64,000 nucleotides of DNA from Celoporthe dispersa (taxonomy: Eukaryota; Ascomycota; Sordariomycetes; Diaporthales; Cryphonectriaceae). The stretch lies in NCBI GenBank assembly GCA_016584495.1, contig WAID01000003.1, positions 5,660,501 through 5,724,500 on the forward strand. The letters run 5' to 3'. Positions 34,926 to 47,776 of this stretch are shown here, piece by piece. The translations under genes were made by a program, and so were the position numbers. Position 1 is the stretch's first letter; every line of letters begins with the position of its first letter. Under the pieces are notes generated by a model. The model saw nothing but the letters and a program-made list of their open reading frames with translations. It searched no databases and had not been told where the DNA came from.

Positions 34926-35604
34926 TCATCGCTCGCGCCAGCCGCCACCGCCGCTCCCGCAGGCACAGGCGGCAACACTCTCGCCTGAGCTCCAGCAGGC
35001 GACGAAGACGACAGCCTCCTCGCGCCCCTCGCCGACAGGGAGGGCCTCGACCCGCATCGCATTGCGGGTATTCGGCTTCACGACAGCCGTCACAATCTCC
35101 CCGACGATCGGCACCAGCTTAACGGCAAAGTCGACAGCGGCCCACGCTAACATGACGACCAGCGCAGCAGCCGGCAGGCCCCCGTCGATATGCCGCGCGG
35201 CGCGGATGAGGGACAGCGCGTTGAGTAGGGCGATGAAGTCCCCCACGACGGGGAGCAGGCCCCACAGGGTCACGGTGCCGAACTGCACGTGCAGGCCGCA
35301 GCAGCAGTGGCAGTCCACCCACCACTCGTACCGCCAGGCCTTGCGGCGGACGGTGCGGAGAGACGCGCTCGTCGTTGGCGGTCAGGCCGGGCGGGGTGAG
35401 CTTCTTGATCTTCCTGCGGCGGCCGTCGTCGGTCACCACGAAGTCATACTTGGGATTCTATACGAGGGGGGATAAAAGCCTTTAGTGATCCGTCATGGAG
35501 ACAATGCGCGGGTGCGAGCGAGAAAATACCTCTGGGCCAAAGTTCTCTTCCAAAACGTGCCCAGCGTACTCGCTCGCCACAAACTTGGCGAGGAACGAGC
35601 CCAT
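34926..35604 (-). CDS. DUF4112 domain protein (frameshifted)
   Basis: Two exons, complement(34926..35457, 35530..35604). The N-terminus MGSFLAKFVASEYAGHVLEE splices in phase to NPKYDFVVTDDG and reaches LTPPGLTANDERV. One base too many near 35358-35363 then shifts the frame. After it the family core continues: RTVRRKAWRYEWW, then LWGLLPVVGDFIALLNAL, then FAVKLVPIVGEIVTAVVKPN and TRN. These two PxxGD/E hydrophobic blocks are the DUF4112 signature. It is a predicted small membrane-associated protein of unknown function, with two hydrophobic hairpins. The corrected length is about 201 aa, normal for the family, so a sequence error is as likely as a real null. The C-terminus may extend to 34718. 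Confidence 0.7.
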
Positions 35605-36922
35605 GGTGCGGCCTGGAGGTGGATCTCAACCGACCAATTTTCATCGATGAGAGGCTCCGGACAAAGGTGTACAGCCCGCTGGCGTCTTTTGTTTCTTGAA
35701 GCTACAGGTCCTAGAAGTCTATGGCTGGGAGGAGGGTATAGGTCAATGCCCGAGAATTGTGAGGAGAGCTTGCACATAAAATCAGCTTGAGCTAGTAGCT
35801 TAGGCGCTGTGGACAAATTTGCAGTGGATATAACACCCCTGGATGGTATGAGCTGTCCTCTGGAGCACTACCAAGCTCGCCCCATTTTGTAGCCTGCTTG
35901 TTCTCCAGTTGCCAGCTGAAGGTATTGGGTTTCTTCAGCTAAAAAGAAAAGGAAGAAAGTCGGTTGTCCACATCAGCTGACTGAGGGCAACACACACACA
36001 GCCGAGCCTCCAAGCCTCCAAGCACCGTGTGGTAATCTCACAGCAGCAGTAACCAAAGAGCGTCTTATCACCACTGATAGTATTCAGATCATAGAACTTG
36101 AGCCCAGGTCAAGCAAGTTAATCTCAGATCAGATGCAGCAGCACATGTTCATATACGAATTCTAACGAACTGATATGGGCATCATGAATAGGCCCTCGCT
36201 GATGCCGTTTCGCCGACCGACTGCGCCCCCCCCCCAGACTCCGACTCTTTTGAGTTTGAAAGGACGGCGGGCCTCCTGTGCCCATGATGTCTTGACCCAT
36301 ACCTATTACATAGTCCACAAGAAACGTAATAGCACCAAAGACACTCGAAATGTGCCTGTGTCCGTCCTCTGTCGATAGCCCCAATATAACTGTTGATTCT
36401 CGCTCTGTTCATGGTAATCGTACCCGCCGGCCAGGTCCCTGTTCTTGTCTTCGTTCTCTCTCTCTCTCTCTTTGTCTGTCTGGTGTGTGTGTGTGTACCT
36501 TGGCAGTGATTTGTTTCATTGGTACAGATCTGATCGGGCAGAGGCTGATGATCTGTGCCTTGGATCCCTTCGTCACAGCAACGAGCACCCGGTTGAACAC
36601 CTTAGAAGGCCACGCTTCGAGAAAATGCAGAGTGACATATACAGGTCGGAGAGAAGTACCACTCGTGACGATTTACGGCACGAATGGGGTTGGGGGAAAA
36701 TGCAGCCAGAAGCGACCCGGTGAATGCCCGCCCGCCTGCCAGCCCGGACCCCGTTCTAACAATCCCCAAAGATATCAGCCAGTCCCAAAAACAAGAAAAA
36801 CCCCAGCCCCATATCCATGGAGGCTCATCATACACATCGTAGCCTCTTGTCCTTTTTTTCCTTTTCATTTTATTTTTTTTTTTACACAGACGCGCAACAA
36901 GGTAGACGCACCAAGGCAGACG
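35605..36922. other. Intergenic region between same-strand genes
   Basis: 1.3 kb with a CT microsatellite near 36452-36471 and a short (GT) run after it. No supported gene. Confidence 0.5.
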
Positions 36923-38649
36923 TTATCTCTCCCCTGACTTGGGCGCCTGCATCTCGGCCGAAGTCTTCGTCTTGCCATTGCCGTTGGGCTCGGCCGAGCC
37001 GTTCTGGTGCAGCATTCGGCCGCTGCTACCCTCGTCGTCGCTGTCCTCCGTGAGGTCTGTGAGCCCGAACTCGGCCGCCGCCTCCTCGTCGTATGCGCGG
37101 ATCAGGCCTTGACCCTCGCGGTCGGTGCTTCCCCCTCGTCCCGAAGCTGCGCCGCGCCTCCATGCTCATGCGCGTCTGGATCTGCGAGACCATGTCCGTG
37201 CCGATGGCGTCGTTGCCGCCCCGCCCCGCGATCATCTTAAAGCCGTTCGGGTCCCGGCGCGAGAGGTTCAGGAGGTACACGCCCGTGAAGGTGACGAGGA
37301 AGCCGCAGAGGAGCGAGAGCGTGTTGACGGGGTCGGAGGTGTTGAAGCCGTTGAAGAGGATGAAGGAGGCACACAGGGTTGCCGTCGTGAAGGTGACGTA
37401 GTAGAGGGGATTGACGCTGTCGAGGGCAAAGTCAGCACGATGGTCTGCGACCACACATGTCTTGGGATACACACATGTTGGTTGGGAACTGGCTGAGCGC
37501 CTTGTTGAAGTAGTTCATCTGCGTCATGATGCACACGGCTGTAATGATCATGAACACATATGTCGAGGCATGTGTGAACTGGTTGTGGCCGGCAAAGGTC
37601 AGCTTCAGGGCGATACCAAAGGCCTTGATAGCCATGACCGAGACTGATCCCACGAGGGAGCAGATGCTGAGGTAGACGAGCGGGTTCTGTTTCCCGTAGA
37701 CAGGCGAGATCTTGTAGATCATGAACACGGAAAAGGCGGTCACTGAAATTGCGTAGATCAGGAAACCTAAAGCCACACAAAGTTAGCCACGGGGGTGTTG
37801 ATGTCGAAGCGGAGCGGCGGTCGGATCTCACCAGGCTTCAGCGCGTACGAGAGGATTGTCTCGATGGTCTCGATGTCCTCATCTGGCGGCGCATGGAGGA
37901 CGATAATGACAGCGCCGATGAGGCAGATAGCGCTCCCCAGCTTTCCCAGTATGCCTAGCTCCTCGTTTAGGAAGTATGATCCCAATACGGCGCCTATCAA
38001 CACGGACAGCGCGCCCAGTGGTGTAACAAGGATGGCTGGTGCGAAGGCGTATGCTGCGAAGTTACATATCTCGCCGATGACCACTGTTGCGCTCCCAACG
38101 TCAGCACATCCCAAGTCTCGTCCCGGACAGGTCCATCGCTTGGCTGTGGTCGGGGTGGTTCTCACGTGTGGATATGCCAGCCCACCACATCGGGTTTCGC
38201 ATGTATATGAAGCCATCTCCTTCGAAGCCGTGCCTCTCTTCCGCCTGGTTGAGACCCTACAGGAATAGAGTCAGCCATCGATTAAGTATACGCCGGAGGG
38301 GCTCCGGTAGGATGTATGAGGTTTTCTCGAGCTCGAGGATTCGTGTGGGCGGGTGTGCGGGTGGGAGGTACCTTTTTCGTTATGACGAAACTCGTGCCTG
38401 CAAAGTCGGAACAAGTCAGCGACAGTCGAGTTCAAGACAGGCGGCATGGCGCCAAGGGACGGTATCAGCCCTACCGATGGCTAAACTGGACGTCATGGCC
38501 AGTCCCAGGCCGATATATCTGCAGCGCGAAAAGAAAACCCATCAGCGCGAATGTTCTTGTTGCGTCGGAGGTGCATCAGGCAGGTCGCCAGCTGTCCTGC
38601 GCCGAGCGTAAGCGAGAAGGGGAGCGTCGTACTTCTCTTCCAACATCAT
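36923..38649 (-). CDS. NIPA-family magnesium transporter (one-base frameshift near C-terminus)
   Basis: Seven exons, complement(36923..37416, 37475..37766, 37832..38083, 38166..38256, 38372..38397, 38475..38518, 38633..38649). They assemble MMLEEKYIGLGLAMTSSLAI, then TSFVITKKGLNQAEERHGFE, then VIGEICNFAAYAFAP and LVTPLGALSVLIGAVLGSYF, with nine or so membrane helices. This is the NIPA (DUF803) fold; family members transport Mg2+ at plasma membrane or endosomes. The coding total is one base over a multiple of three. A C5 run at 37131-37135 (G5 coding) is one base long, and removing one base restores TDREGQGLIRAYDEE, then EFGLTDLTEDSDDE, to a stop at 36923, giving 404 aa. Six introns, all GT-AG. 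The break lies in the cytoplasmic tail. Confidence 0.88.
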
Positions 38650-41600
38650 TCTGAAAGGAGCGTGACAGCAGCTAGGCGCCGCCTGTGCCTGGGGGATTAA
38701 AAAAGATCGTGCGATGCTTGTAGGCTGGCTCTGAGATGGGCGCGGCGCCCAGGAGGATGAGCAAGCCCGAGGCGGGTTTGACACGTGGAGGATGAGGTTG
38801 GCTCGCTCGCGCCTGGCGAGTGGGAGGGGTGGGCACTTTGGTGGGAAGACCGTTCGTCTCGTGTCCTCAATAACGACACATGCACCACCGGGATCGAACG
38901 AGAGAAACGGCTGCTGCTGCTGCTGAAATCGTGTCCGTTTCGCAGGTCAGGCCGTTGACGATCCGCAGGTCAGGTGCGTCGGGTGTGTCGCTGGTGCGAG
39001 GGCGATCTAGCCAGGGGGGAGGGGTCGTGATGGGGAAAGGTGTCGTCTTTTTGGTGGGCGTGGAGGAGGAGGTGGTGATGGTATCGAATCCAGGATGGGG
39101 AGGGACTGAATTGGACGGGATAGTCCTCGGTCAGGATGTTTCCCTTTCGGAAATCTCAACAGGCCGGAAGACAGAAAAGTGGGACGTGCACTGCCTTGGC
39201 TGTCTGGCTGTCTGGCCTGTGCTTTGGTGGAGAGAGAGTGGTCGAGAGGGAGAGAGAGGGTGGGAGAGAAAAGAAGAGGGCCCCGTTAGTTCTATCGCGG
39301 CCCTGTGTCAGAAGGTGTCCCTCCAGTATGATCCAAGGGCGGGCTGCTACTACAGTGGGTGGGTGTAGGGGGGAGGTCGTGCCTTGGCAGGGTTCGAAAT
39401 TCTGTGATAAAATTGGACGGCCTAGACAGGGATCCCCGATCACACTCCTTTTGGAACGGATCGAGGCCATGTCACCATCGTGTGTCGCAGCACCCCAAAG
39501 GTTTCGGATCACCCAAAGGCGTTACTGTTACTGGTCGTCCTTCCGTGGACAAGTTGCAGGGCCCCTGTCGCTGCCGCCTGTGGGTTCCACTGTTTACAGG
39601 TCCCTGGGCGCCTTGGAGACCCCCTGGCTTTCCACGCCAGAGTGCCCTGGCTAGCAGACCTGCTCTCACCTAATCGTGCGTGTCCGACACTGTGGCCTCG
39701 GGCCCTGCATCAGGCGCTACCTCGTCCTCTATCTGGGCTCGGCGGGAGGGGACACCACGAGCTGTTAGTAGCTGAGTAAGGCTAATCTGGTCCGCCTCAC
39801 TCCAAGCCAGCAGCAAGCCCGCTCAGGGGCCCTCTTCCAAGTTTGAATACGAGCGGCCATGTTTGGCAGCAGGTCTGGCTTCTGTATACGAAGCAATTAC
39901 ATGCTATGTACGTCCGTAGTACAGGAGCAACTCAGGCCAGCAGGACGTTTCGGCCCATAGGCCTCGCCCGCCTTCCCTCAGTCCTAGGTATTTATGGAGT
40001 TGACTGATATACCTCCAGCCAGGTCATCCGGCAGCTTCACGTGGGAGACTATCGAATCTCATTGTTACATCATTGGCAGTTTGAATTTTGCTTGAAAGCC
40101 CGACAACCTCCTGTTCCGAGATCATGAAGCGACACCCCTCTACCCGATCTCGATGAGCCTGTACTGCTAAAAGCAGGCTCGAGATATTGTTCTTGCTTTC
40201 CATGGAGGGAGTAGGAAGCTCTGGGCTCTTGAGGTTCTCAACATTGGTCTCCGTCAGAAGGTGCAAGACGACAATCTTGTTGTCCCATCCACCTCGCTCC
40301 ATGTCACGCGGAACGATGCACACTTTGTCTCCGAGCTCTCCTAATGCCTGGGAATGGCGGTGCCCAGCAACTCGAGAGGTTTGGTTGCATGTACTGTGGT
40401 GGCATATCTTTGGCTATAAGGCCCACCACGGCCATGCCCATGGTATATGTGGTATCAGCCTAGTTCACGACGGCTTTTCTCAAGTGACTTGCAGGAGACT
40501 ATATTGCTGAAGAGGAGTGGTGTGTGAGAAGCTCGGTCACCTCCGTAAATCAGGTAGACAGAGCGGTCAATCTGCCACACACTGCGAAGGGCAGAAAACT
40601 ATCATTTCTGCTACCACCCATCCTCGTAACAATTCCAGCCGATAACTCGACACGCCAAAACCGCCTCCAGCACGACTTCGTGCACCAGATAAGGCCGGTA
40701 AAGTGTGTCGCCGGCCACCGGCCACAGTTGAAACACCATACTCTCACCGCCCCCCGCCCCCCCCCCCCTCATCAAGTACCTCTCTGCATGTTCTAATATG
40801 TACATCGGATATAACTGCAACGCTCGAGGTCAGTCCACGAAACATTGGGGGGATAACGATCGTCCGTCCCACAGGGGCAAGGGGAATCATCCTGCACTTC
40901 ACTATGATTCTAATCCATTTTATCTCACTCAATCAAGCCCTGTTCCGGGCCTCCATGACACGCACGCACGGGTAGTAGGACGCAAGGGGACGGTCGGGGA
41001 AAAAGCTTACTTTGTTTTCTCTGGTGACGATGTGGGCATCCACCCAGTATTTTCCGATTCGACGATTGGCTTAGCCTCAGCCTCACCCAATTTGCGGCCA
41101 ACGCGTCAGCAGTGGAATGAGAGAGCTGCTACCTACGTTCCTCATTCGAGCCAGGCCGCGACATCCCAGCTCCCTCAGGGGCCCGTCTGCCCAGGCAGCC
41201 CGACCACATACATACAATATGCATTGTAACAATATAAAGGTGTCATGGCATCTCGTTCATATGCCTCAGATGAAGTGATTCCCAGAAAAGCCCACTCACT
41301 AGACAGCAGACCCAGACCGAGGCACCGAACTTACCTCGCTGCTTTGACTTGAACTAGGTTCATCTCTTCAGATTCTTGGTACAAAACTTCCGTTCTACAA
41401 ATCGCCACAAGGTTGTGGCCAGTATCCCGAGATATCGCGAGCCAGCTTCAACGCTCGCGATAAAGTGCGCCTAAGACGCCCCGCAATCCATTCCACTATA
41501 ATTCCTTCCCAAAGAGAGTAGCCTAGTCCCTTATACACACCTCAACATGCTCGATAGGCGCATTGCACCTGGCACGCTAGGCGGATGTGCAAGATACTTA

Positions 41601-42297
41601 GCCGCATTGCTTGAGAGAGCAGAACATGGCCCGTCCACAACCGCACAGCTACCAAAGCCTCCAAATAGGCCATCAGTTGTATGACACACGACGCCTGAAG
41701 ATTACTTCCGAGTTTCGTCTCGCCACGGGCTCCTCCAGCAGTGCACGACGTAGTGTACAGGTGCCATACCCAGTCCGCCTCAGCTCCAGGGCTCCAGCCA
41801 TCTTCCGATCATCGCAAACCAAGGAATTGCTGAGGTTAGGGTATCATTGAATTCTTTTTTTCTTCGCCGGGGGAACGCAAACGCAAAAACAAAGTCGTAA
41901 AGGGGTGCGAGGCGGTGCTCAACGCCGTTACCAGGAGATAGGACTCGTGTCGCGGTGCGAGCACTCCGAATACCACTCGATGCTGTCTTCTTTTCAGCCG
42001 CAAACTCACTTACCTTCCATATACACGAACACGCTCGGTCGTAGGGTAGATCTGTTTTGTTGTTGTTGCTGTCGTCGTCGTCGTCATCGTCGTCCAGCTG
42101 CCGTCCATTGTTGCTCTTCGGGGTCAAGAGCCAAGGGAGAGGGGAAAAAGGAAGAGAAAAAACTACGGGGATGGATTTAAAATCGGGTATGGGGGGAGAC
42201 TGAGGGCGCAGATGAACTACAACTGCTCCCTGGTCTTCAACATTTGATGTCGCAAGATTGACGTCGATTTGGTGATTGGGCTTTGAGGACCGCCCAC
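38650..42297. other. Long intergenic region
   Basis: 3.6 kb between the divergent side of the NIPA gene and the 3' end of the acidic-protein gene. The only coding-like stretch is the minus-strand frame at 40024-40323, listed separately. C-rich runs occur near 40749-40769. Confidence 0.5.
40024..40323 (-). other. Isolated coding-like frame, origin unknown
   Basis: This frame stays open upstream to a stop near 40420. It reads like natural protein (MERGGWDNKIVVLHLL, SKNNISSLLLAVQAHRD), with balanced hydrophobic and charged residues. I find no convincing start, splice partner or domain. It may be a gene fragment or an exon of a degraded gene. Confidence 0.25.
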
Positions 42298-44827
42298 CTA
42301 GGTGCGACGGCGCTTGGCGGCTGGTACTATATTAGCATACGCATCTAGGTTGGTGCAGAGCGAATACGCACCATTCTCGTCGCCCGGACCATCAGTGACC
42401 TCGTCAGCTTGTCTGCTTCTCTTCGCAGAGAAGCTCGAAGGAGACAGGTCGGTCGGGTTCGGATGCGCAACGCCAATCTCGTCGTCCTCGTCATGGTTCC
42501 AGTCGATCTCGTCCACATCGTTTGGAACAGAGCCAAGGTCAGTCTGAGTTGGGGCCTGGGTAGGATCTGCAGGAGCTTGAGCCACAGCTGCGTCGTCTCC
42601 TTGAGTGCCGTCCTCTCCGTCCAGGGTTGCTGTTGCGCTAGAGTTATCAGACACCTGTCGCGACGTATCATTGTGTATGGTGGCAACCTGGTCGTTCCCC
42701 ACGTCGGTGTAGTTTCCAGGTTGCAGGAGATCGCCTTCGTTGCTGAGGTCCAAATAGTCGTCGTCTTCGGCTGGATTGGCTGCATTATCTTGAGAGGGGT
42801 TGTTAGCCGCTTCGTTGCCTTGTTGAGAGTCCGACATCATAAGATGATCCCATTCGTCATCGGTGATTGGATCAAAAATAGAACTTGTGAGGGCCTCCTG
42901 AACAGAAAGTGAATCCAGGGACAAGCAGTCGTCGCAGAAACACAGGTTCGGCTCCGTACATGTACTTTGCAAAGAAAAAGAGTTCTCACCATCAACACGT
43001 TCTTGCCCATCCTGGGATAATTCAACTAGCATGTCGGTCTCTTGCGTCGTCTCGTTGATCTCGCCGCCAACTGGCTGGTCATCCCCGTTCTGATGTTCCA
43101 CCTCATGCACAACTTCTAGAACCTGGTCATCGAACTGTCCAGAGACTAGTGCACCCTCTCCTAAGATATCGTCCACAGATACTTCATGAGCATCTACAGT
43201 CTCGAGTACAGAGCCAGCATTCGCAACCGCATCAAAAGCGTGAGCCTCCATGCGATCAGCTGCGTCGGTGTCGTACTCGGCTGCGTCCTCTTCTGCACCG
43301 TCAGAGACAGATGCATCGACAGCCGGTTGTTCTGGATTTTCAACGATTCGGAATGGGTTGGGTCTCTGCTGAACATCATGGTGTTCGAATGCTCCACCCA
43401 CTGCCTCCTCGCCCTCATTGTCGTCGGCGTCATCAAGCGACAGATCATCGGAGATGACATCCTCAGGCAATCCATCCTGGTCTGCTTCATTGGCGGTGGA
43501 AGCATTTCCAGAAGCATCCTCGTAGTACTTCTCAAAGTGTGAGAGACCTTGGCCCTCGTCCGCGCCCTCCAGGAGATCCGCAAAGCGGTGCATAGGGTTC
43601 GATCGCGCGCTGAGGTAGACGAAAAGCTCAGGCGACTGAGAGCCGCCATCATTCTGAACCAGTTTCTTGTTCACCTCTATGATCTCAGCGAACGTAGTGT
43701 GGTCAAGGAAATCCTGCGTTGTGGACTCGCCGAATTCGAGGCCGAGACCGTCGCATTGGAGGTAAATCTCTTGGTTAGATTCCACCTCTGGAAGAAATGA
43801 CGTCGCGAAGATTGCTGAGGAACTGGGAAAGAGGTTGATGAAGCAGATCAACATTGCTGAGAAAGTATGTGTTGGGGTCTTCATCGGCCGCCCCTCCAAA
43901 GAGAAAGTACTCCTGCTCCTGGTACGATACCGTCACGTTGGGGAATACGTTGGGATTGGGGTTCTTATCCGCTTCCAAATCCTCAGCGTCCCAGTTGGAC
44001 TCGTTCGGGGGGCTATCAACAACCTCAGTCGTGTGATATTCTACGGCCAGCGACGTGTCCGCATCACATTCGACGTTGTTGCTTTCAGCCGAGCCTGCGA
44101 TACTTGCATCCTGAGCGTGATCGCCATCAACAAGCGCTTCAGCTGTCTCGTCATTGTCGGCCGTCTCTGCAAGGTATTGGGCATCCTGGAGAGTGTCTGT
44201 CCTTGCCTCGGGTTGGTTCTCGATCGGATCAGCGTCGTGAGCGGGCCCCTGTAGATCGACTCCCTCATGAATGCCATCGACACTTGTCGCAGCGTCCAAG
44301 AGATCGTGGGTTTGCTCCAGATCAAGCTCGCCAGCGTCGAGTCCTTCTTCAACTTCGCCGGCTGTCCCCTCGTAGTAGACTTCTTCCTGAGACCCGTCTC
44401 CATCCTGGACACGCTCATCTTGAGTCTCGTTCTGGTCAGCGGCCTCAGATCCGTCGAGACCACCTTCTCGCACATCCTGGGCAACTTCGTCTTCTCCAGT
44501 GTAGGCATCGAAATCGGAACCTGCCAAGTCGACCTCCTCGTGACCGTATTCGAGACCGTCGTCATGATGGGACTCTATGTCTGGTGCCTGCGCAGCTTCC
44601 TCTTGTGGGTTCAACGTATACGAATCGCGGTTCTGTGCCTCAAGGTTGACGGTTTGGCTGGCCAGATCATCCTTTGCAGTGTCGACCTCTCCAGAGCTGC
44701 CCAGGTCGTCGCCGCCACCGATCTCGAAGTCGAACTCGTCGTCTTCAATGATGTCATTGAGATCATCGACTTCTCCAATTTCTGGATCGGGAGTGTGATG
44801 CAATGGCTCCTCTGCTGCGGACGCCAT
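42298..44827 (-). CDS. Large acidic fungal protein of unknown function (one-base frameshift)
   Basis: A single exon of about 842 aa after correction. The first 270 residues are Asp/Glu-rich and disordered. A compact segment follows: VTVSYQEQEYFLFGG, then SQFLSNLRDVIS, then NQEIYLQCDGLGLEFGE and FAEIIEVNKKLV. After it comes another long acidic tail ending in the basic AAKRRRT, a likely nuclear signal. The frame breaks inside the compact segment near 43788-43793, where one extra base separates LRDVISS from EVESNQEI. The match across the break and the long open frames on both sides (350 and 533 codons) argue for a sequence error or a very recent lesion. I recognise the conserved segment as fungal but cannot name the family. 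The start at 44827 has a good context. Confidence 0.7.
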
Positions 44828-45594
44828 GGTGCTTGCAGTTGCTTGTCAAATACGTGGAGTGTTTTTTGCCCGAGAAGAATGATTTGATTTGGCTGATGGA
44901 AAGGTGTTTAGCTGCCAGCGAAAAGCTTACAAGTTGAACAGGCAGGCAGCTGTTGGCATGGCGCTTATGTTGAGGAAGTTCACAAGTGGAGAGGAATATC
45001 AGCAGGAGCCAGAATTTGGGGCAGAAACAGGGGAACCCTGTCCCAGGGGAATGAGGTGAATGCGGATCAGTGAAAAGGCTAAGTGAATGTGTCAAGCCAC
45101 AACCAAGATGAAGGATCTGGATGTGGTGGCGTTTATGCGAAAGCTTAGTACAGCTTCCCCAAGGTTGCAGAGATGATGATGCAGATCAGAGAATATGTCG
45201 CGATATTCAAAGGCAACAAGCTGAGAATGGTAGGTAAGGGAGTTTTCTGTGTTAAAGAAGAAAGGGCAGTTGATTCTCCAGGGCGAAGTTGTGTGGAAGA
45301 AGCAGAGATGTTCTTTGGTGTTGTGGGAAGAAAGCCCCGATGCGTCTGAAAGGGAGCTTTGGAGCTTACTAAAAGCAAGCTTATGCTGTGCACTGTCCTC
45401 TGCTGTGCCTGCCCGCTAGGCACAGAGGAGCACGGGCCACATTTGTGAATTAGCTGGCATCAACAAGCCCCAATTCATAGCATACTTGGTAACTGCAGTT
45501 GAGCACAACTTCCATTCTGGCGCTTTCGAATCAGCAGGCAGAGATCTTCTTACCTAGCTGTGTCAACGCTCCCTAATACTGCAGCAGATTCAAA
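44828..45594. other. Divergent promoter region
   Basis: 767 bp between the acidic-protein gene and coatomer delta. No gene is seen. A minus-strand frame at 45145-45423 has no support. Confidence 0.6.
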
Positions 45595-47367
45595 ATGGTA
45601 TTTGCCCCCCATTCCACCAGCGGAATGGCACCGCAGTTCTGACTTTCCACGGCCCAGGTTGTACTCGCAGCGTCAATCTGCACCCGCGGGGGCAAAGCTG
45701 TCCTCTCGCGACAGTTCCGCGAGATGCCCAGGTCGCGTATCGAAGCTCTCCTCGCCTCGTTTCCCAAACTGGCCGACAGTGGGACTCAGCATACGACTGT
45801 CGAGCAGGACAATGTCCGCTTCGTCTACCAACCCCTCGATGAGCTCTACATGGTCCTCATCACCAACCGCCAGTCCAATATCCTTCAAGACATCGACTCG
45901 CTACACCTCTTCGCCCAGGTTGTCACCAGCACCTGCAAGAGCTTGGACGAGCGGGAGATCCTCAAGAATGCATACGAGCTCCTTAGCGCCTTCGATGAGC
46001 TGGTGACGCTGGGGTACAGGGAGAACCTGACGATCAGCCAGATCAAGACCTTCCTGGAGATGGAGAGTCACGAGGAGCGCATCCAGGAGATTATCGCCCG
46101 GGTATGTTGTCCCTGTCGTGAAGTGGTGTGCGCGAAACACTGCCGGGCTAACATTCTTCCTCTCAGAACAAAGAGCTGGAGGCCACCGAGGAGCGAAAGA
46201 GAAAGGCCAAGCAACTCGAGATGCAGCGAAAGGAGTCGGCCCGCAACGCCCGCGGTATGGGTGGCATGGGCAATGTGCCCAGAACGCCTGTGTATCCAAC
46301 CTACACACCGCCAACCCGACCTGCTGTTACCGATACCTACGACTCGTACGAAGCTGAGAAGAACAAGTCCAAGTTCTCCGCGCCCAAGGGCAAGGGGATG
46401 CAGCTCGGCAAGAAGTCCAAGACCACCGATATGTTTGAGCGGGTGCGGGGCGAGATGGGCCATGAAGTGGATGATAGCCCCTTAATCGCTCCAGCAGCGG
46501 CATCTCCTGTTGCAGCAGAAGCACCCGCCCCACGAATCTCTACTACTCTGGACCGTGATGCCATACACGTCACCATCTCCGAAACGATTGGCGCGCACAT
46601 CTCAAGAGAAGGTGCTGTCAAATCCATCGCAGTCAGCGGCGACCTGAACCTGCGGATATCCGACCCATCCCTGACCAAGATCAAACTCGACCTGAGCGCA
46701 CAGGCTTCGCACGGCGCACAGTTCAGGACTCACCCCAACGTTGACCGGAACCTGTTCAACAGCTCCAAGGTCATCCAGATGAGCAAGGCTGATCGGGGTT
46801 TCCCTGTCAACCAGTCCGTTGGTGTGCTCCGGTGGCGCGCCACGCCCAAGACTGATGATACAAGCGCGCTGCCCATCAGCTTCACTGTTTGGGTCAATAA
46901 GGGCTCTGATGGTGCCTATACCATGACCGTTGAGTACGAGCTGACCGGTGGGGACGCGCTCAAGGACGTCAGCGTCACTATTCCATACGCGACCAGCGAG
47001 CCTACGATCTCAAGTTTCGATGCTACATACGACGTGACCGGCGACAGCGTGGAATGGACCATTGGCACAGTGGACGAGGACAACCCCAACGGTGCTTTCG
47101 AGTTTGAGGCCCACGCAGACGATGAGAATGAGTTCTTCCCAATGCAGGTCCGGTTCTCCAAGACCACGCCGTTTGTGGATGTTGATGTAAGACTGCCTCT
47201 TTCTTTTTCCTTATTTTTTTTGTCACAAACTTTTTGTCACAAGTCGGTAGCGTCTTCTGTACTAATTACACTCTTAGGTGTCCTCTGTTACGCTGGTCGA
47301 GATGAACGAGGACGTGACTTTCTCGAAAGAGATCAAGTCTGTCGCAGACAAGTACGAAATCGAGTAA
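45595..47367 (+). CDS. ret2: Coatomer subunit delta (delta-COP)
   Basis: Four exons, 45595..45597, 45658..46101, 46167..47186 and 47278..47367, give 518 aa. The first exon is only the ATG and splices to VVLAASICTRGGKAVLSRQF, the canonical delta-COP start. The longin domain (about 1-130) includes REMPRSRIEALLASFPKL and DELYMVLITNRQSNILQD. A coiled linker ELEATEERKRKAKQLEMQRK follows, then a flexible region with a RVRGEM box, and a C-terminal mu-homology domain (about 270-518) ending VADKYEIE. Delta-COP is part of the F-subcomplex of COPI and acts in Golgi-to-ER retrograde transport. Introns are phase 0, 60-91 bp. The frame is intact. Confidence 0.95.
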
Positions 47368-47764
47368 TTGCGCATTAGACGGCCCCAGAGGAGTTATGTG
47401 GTGGTCACAGTATAGGTCAACAAAAGCCATGTCAATGGGTGCAAATCAAGATCAGTTTCACTTAAGCAACCACATTTTCACTCTCAACCGGGTGACTAGA
47501 CTGCAATCCACAGTGATGCATATCAAAATTGATTGAGACCCCAAGAATGAGTGAATGAGCACTTACAATGCGAAAACCAAAAGCAGCGCCATGAGTCCTC
47601 TCGCCCCACCAACCATGCGTGACCTCGCAACACGTTACAACGCCTGCGCTTCCCCATTGACGGAAGACGAAACCCCTCAGACGAGCTCCTCCATCAAGCG
47701 CCTTCAAAGAATGATGCAGCAACCCCAATCGTCGTTCGGACGCAGGGTCGTCGAAGAACGGAAT
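47368..47764. other. Convergent intergenic region
   Basis: 397 bp downstream of coatomer delta. It contains the small plus-strand frame 47555-47776 listed separately. Confidence 0.5.
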
Positions 47765-47776
47765 CTAGCCGGATGA
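47555..47776 (+). CDS. Possible small protein, 73 aa
   Basis: ATG to stop without introns, with unremarkable, protein-like composition (MSTYNAKTKSS, then TMRDLATRYNA, then IKRLQRMMQQPQSSFGRRVV). Its last 12 bases overlap the last exon of the minus-strand gene. No homology is recognised. It could be chance within a 3' UTR. Confidence 0.25.
   Translation: MSTYNAKTKSSAMSPLAPPTMRDLATRYNACASPLTEDETPQTSSSIKRLQRMMQQPQSSFGRRVVEERNLAG

Noticed and set aside
39380..39410. GGGTTCGAA as a tRNA B box
   Set aside because: No A box or acceptor-stem pairing could be found at the right distance. I found no tRNA anywhere in the window.
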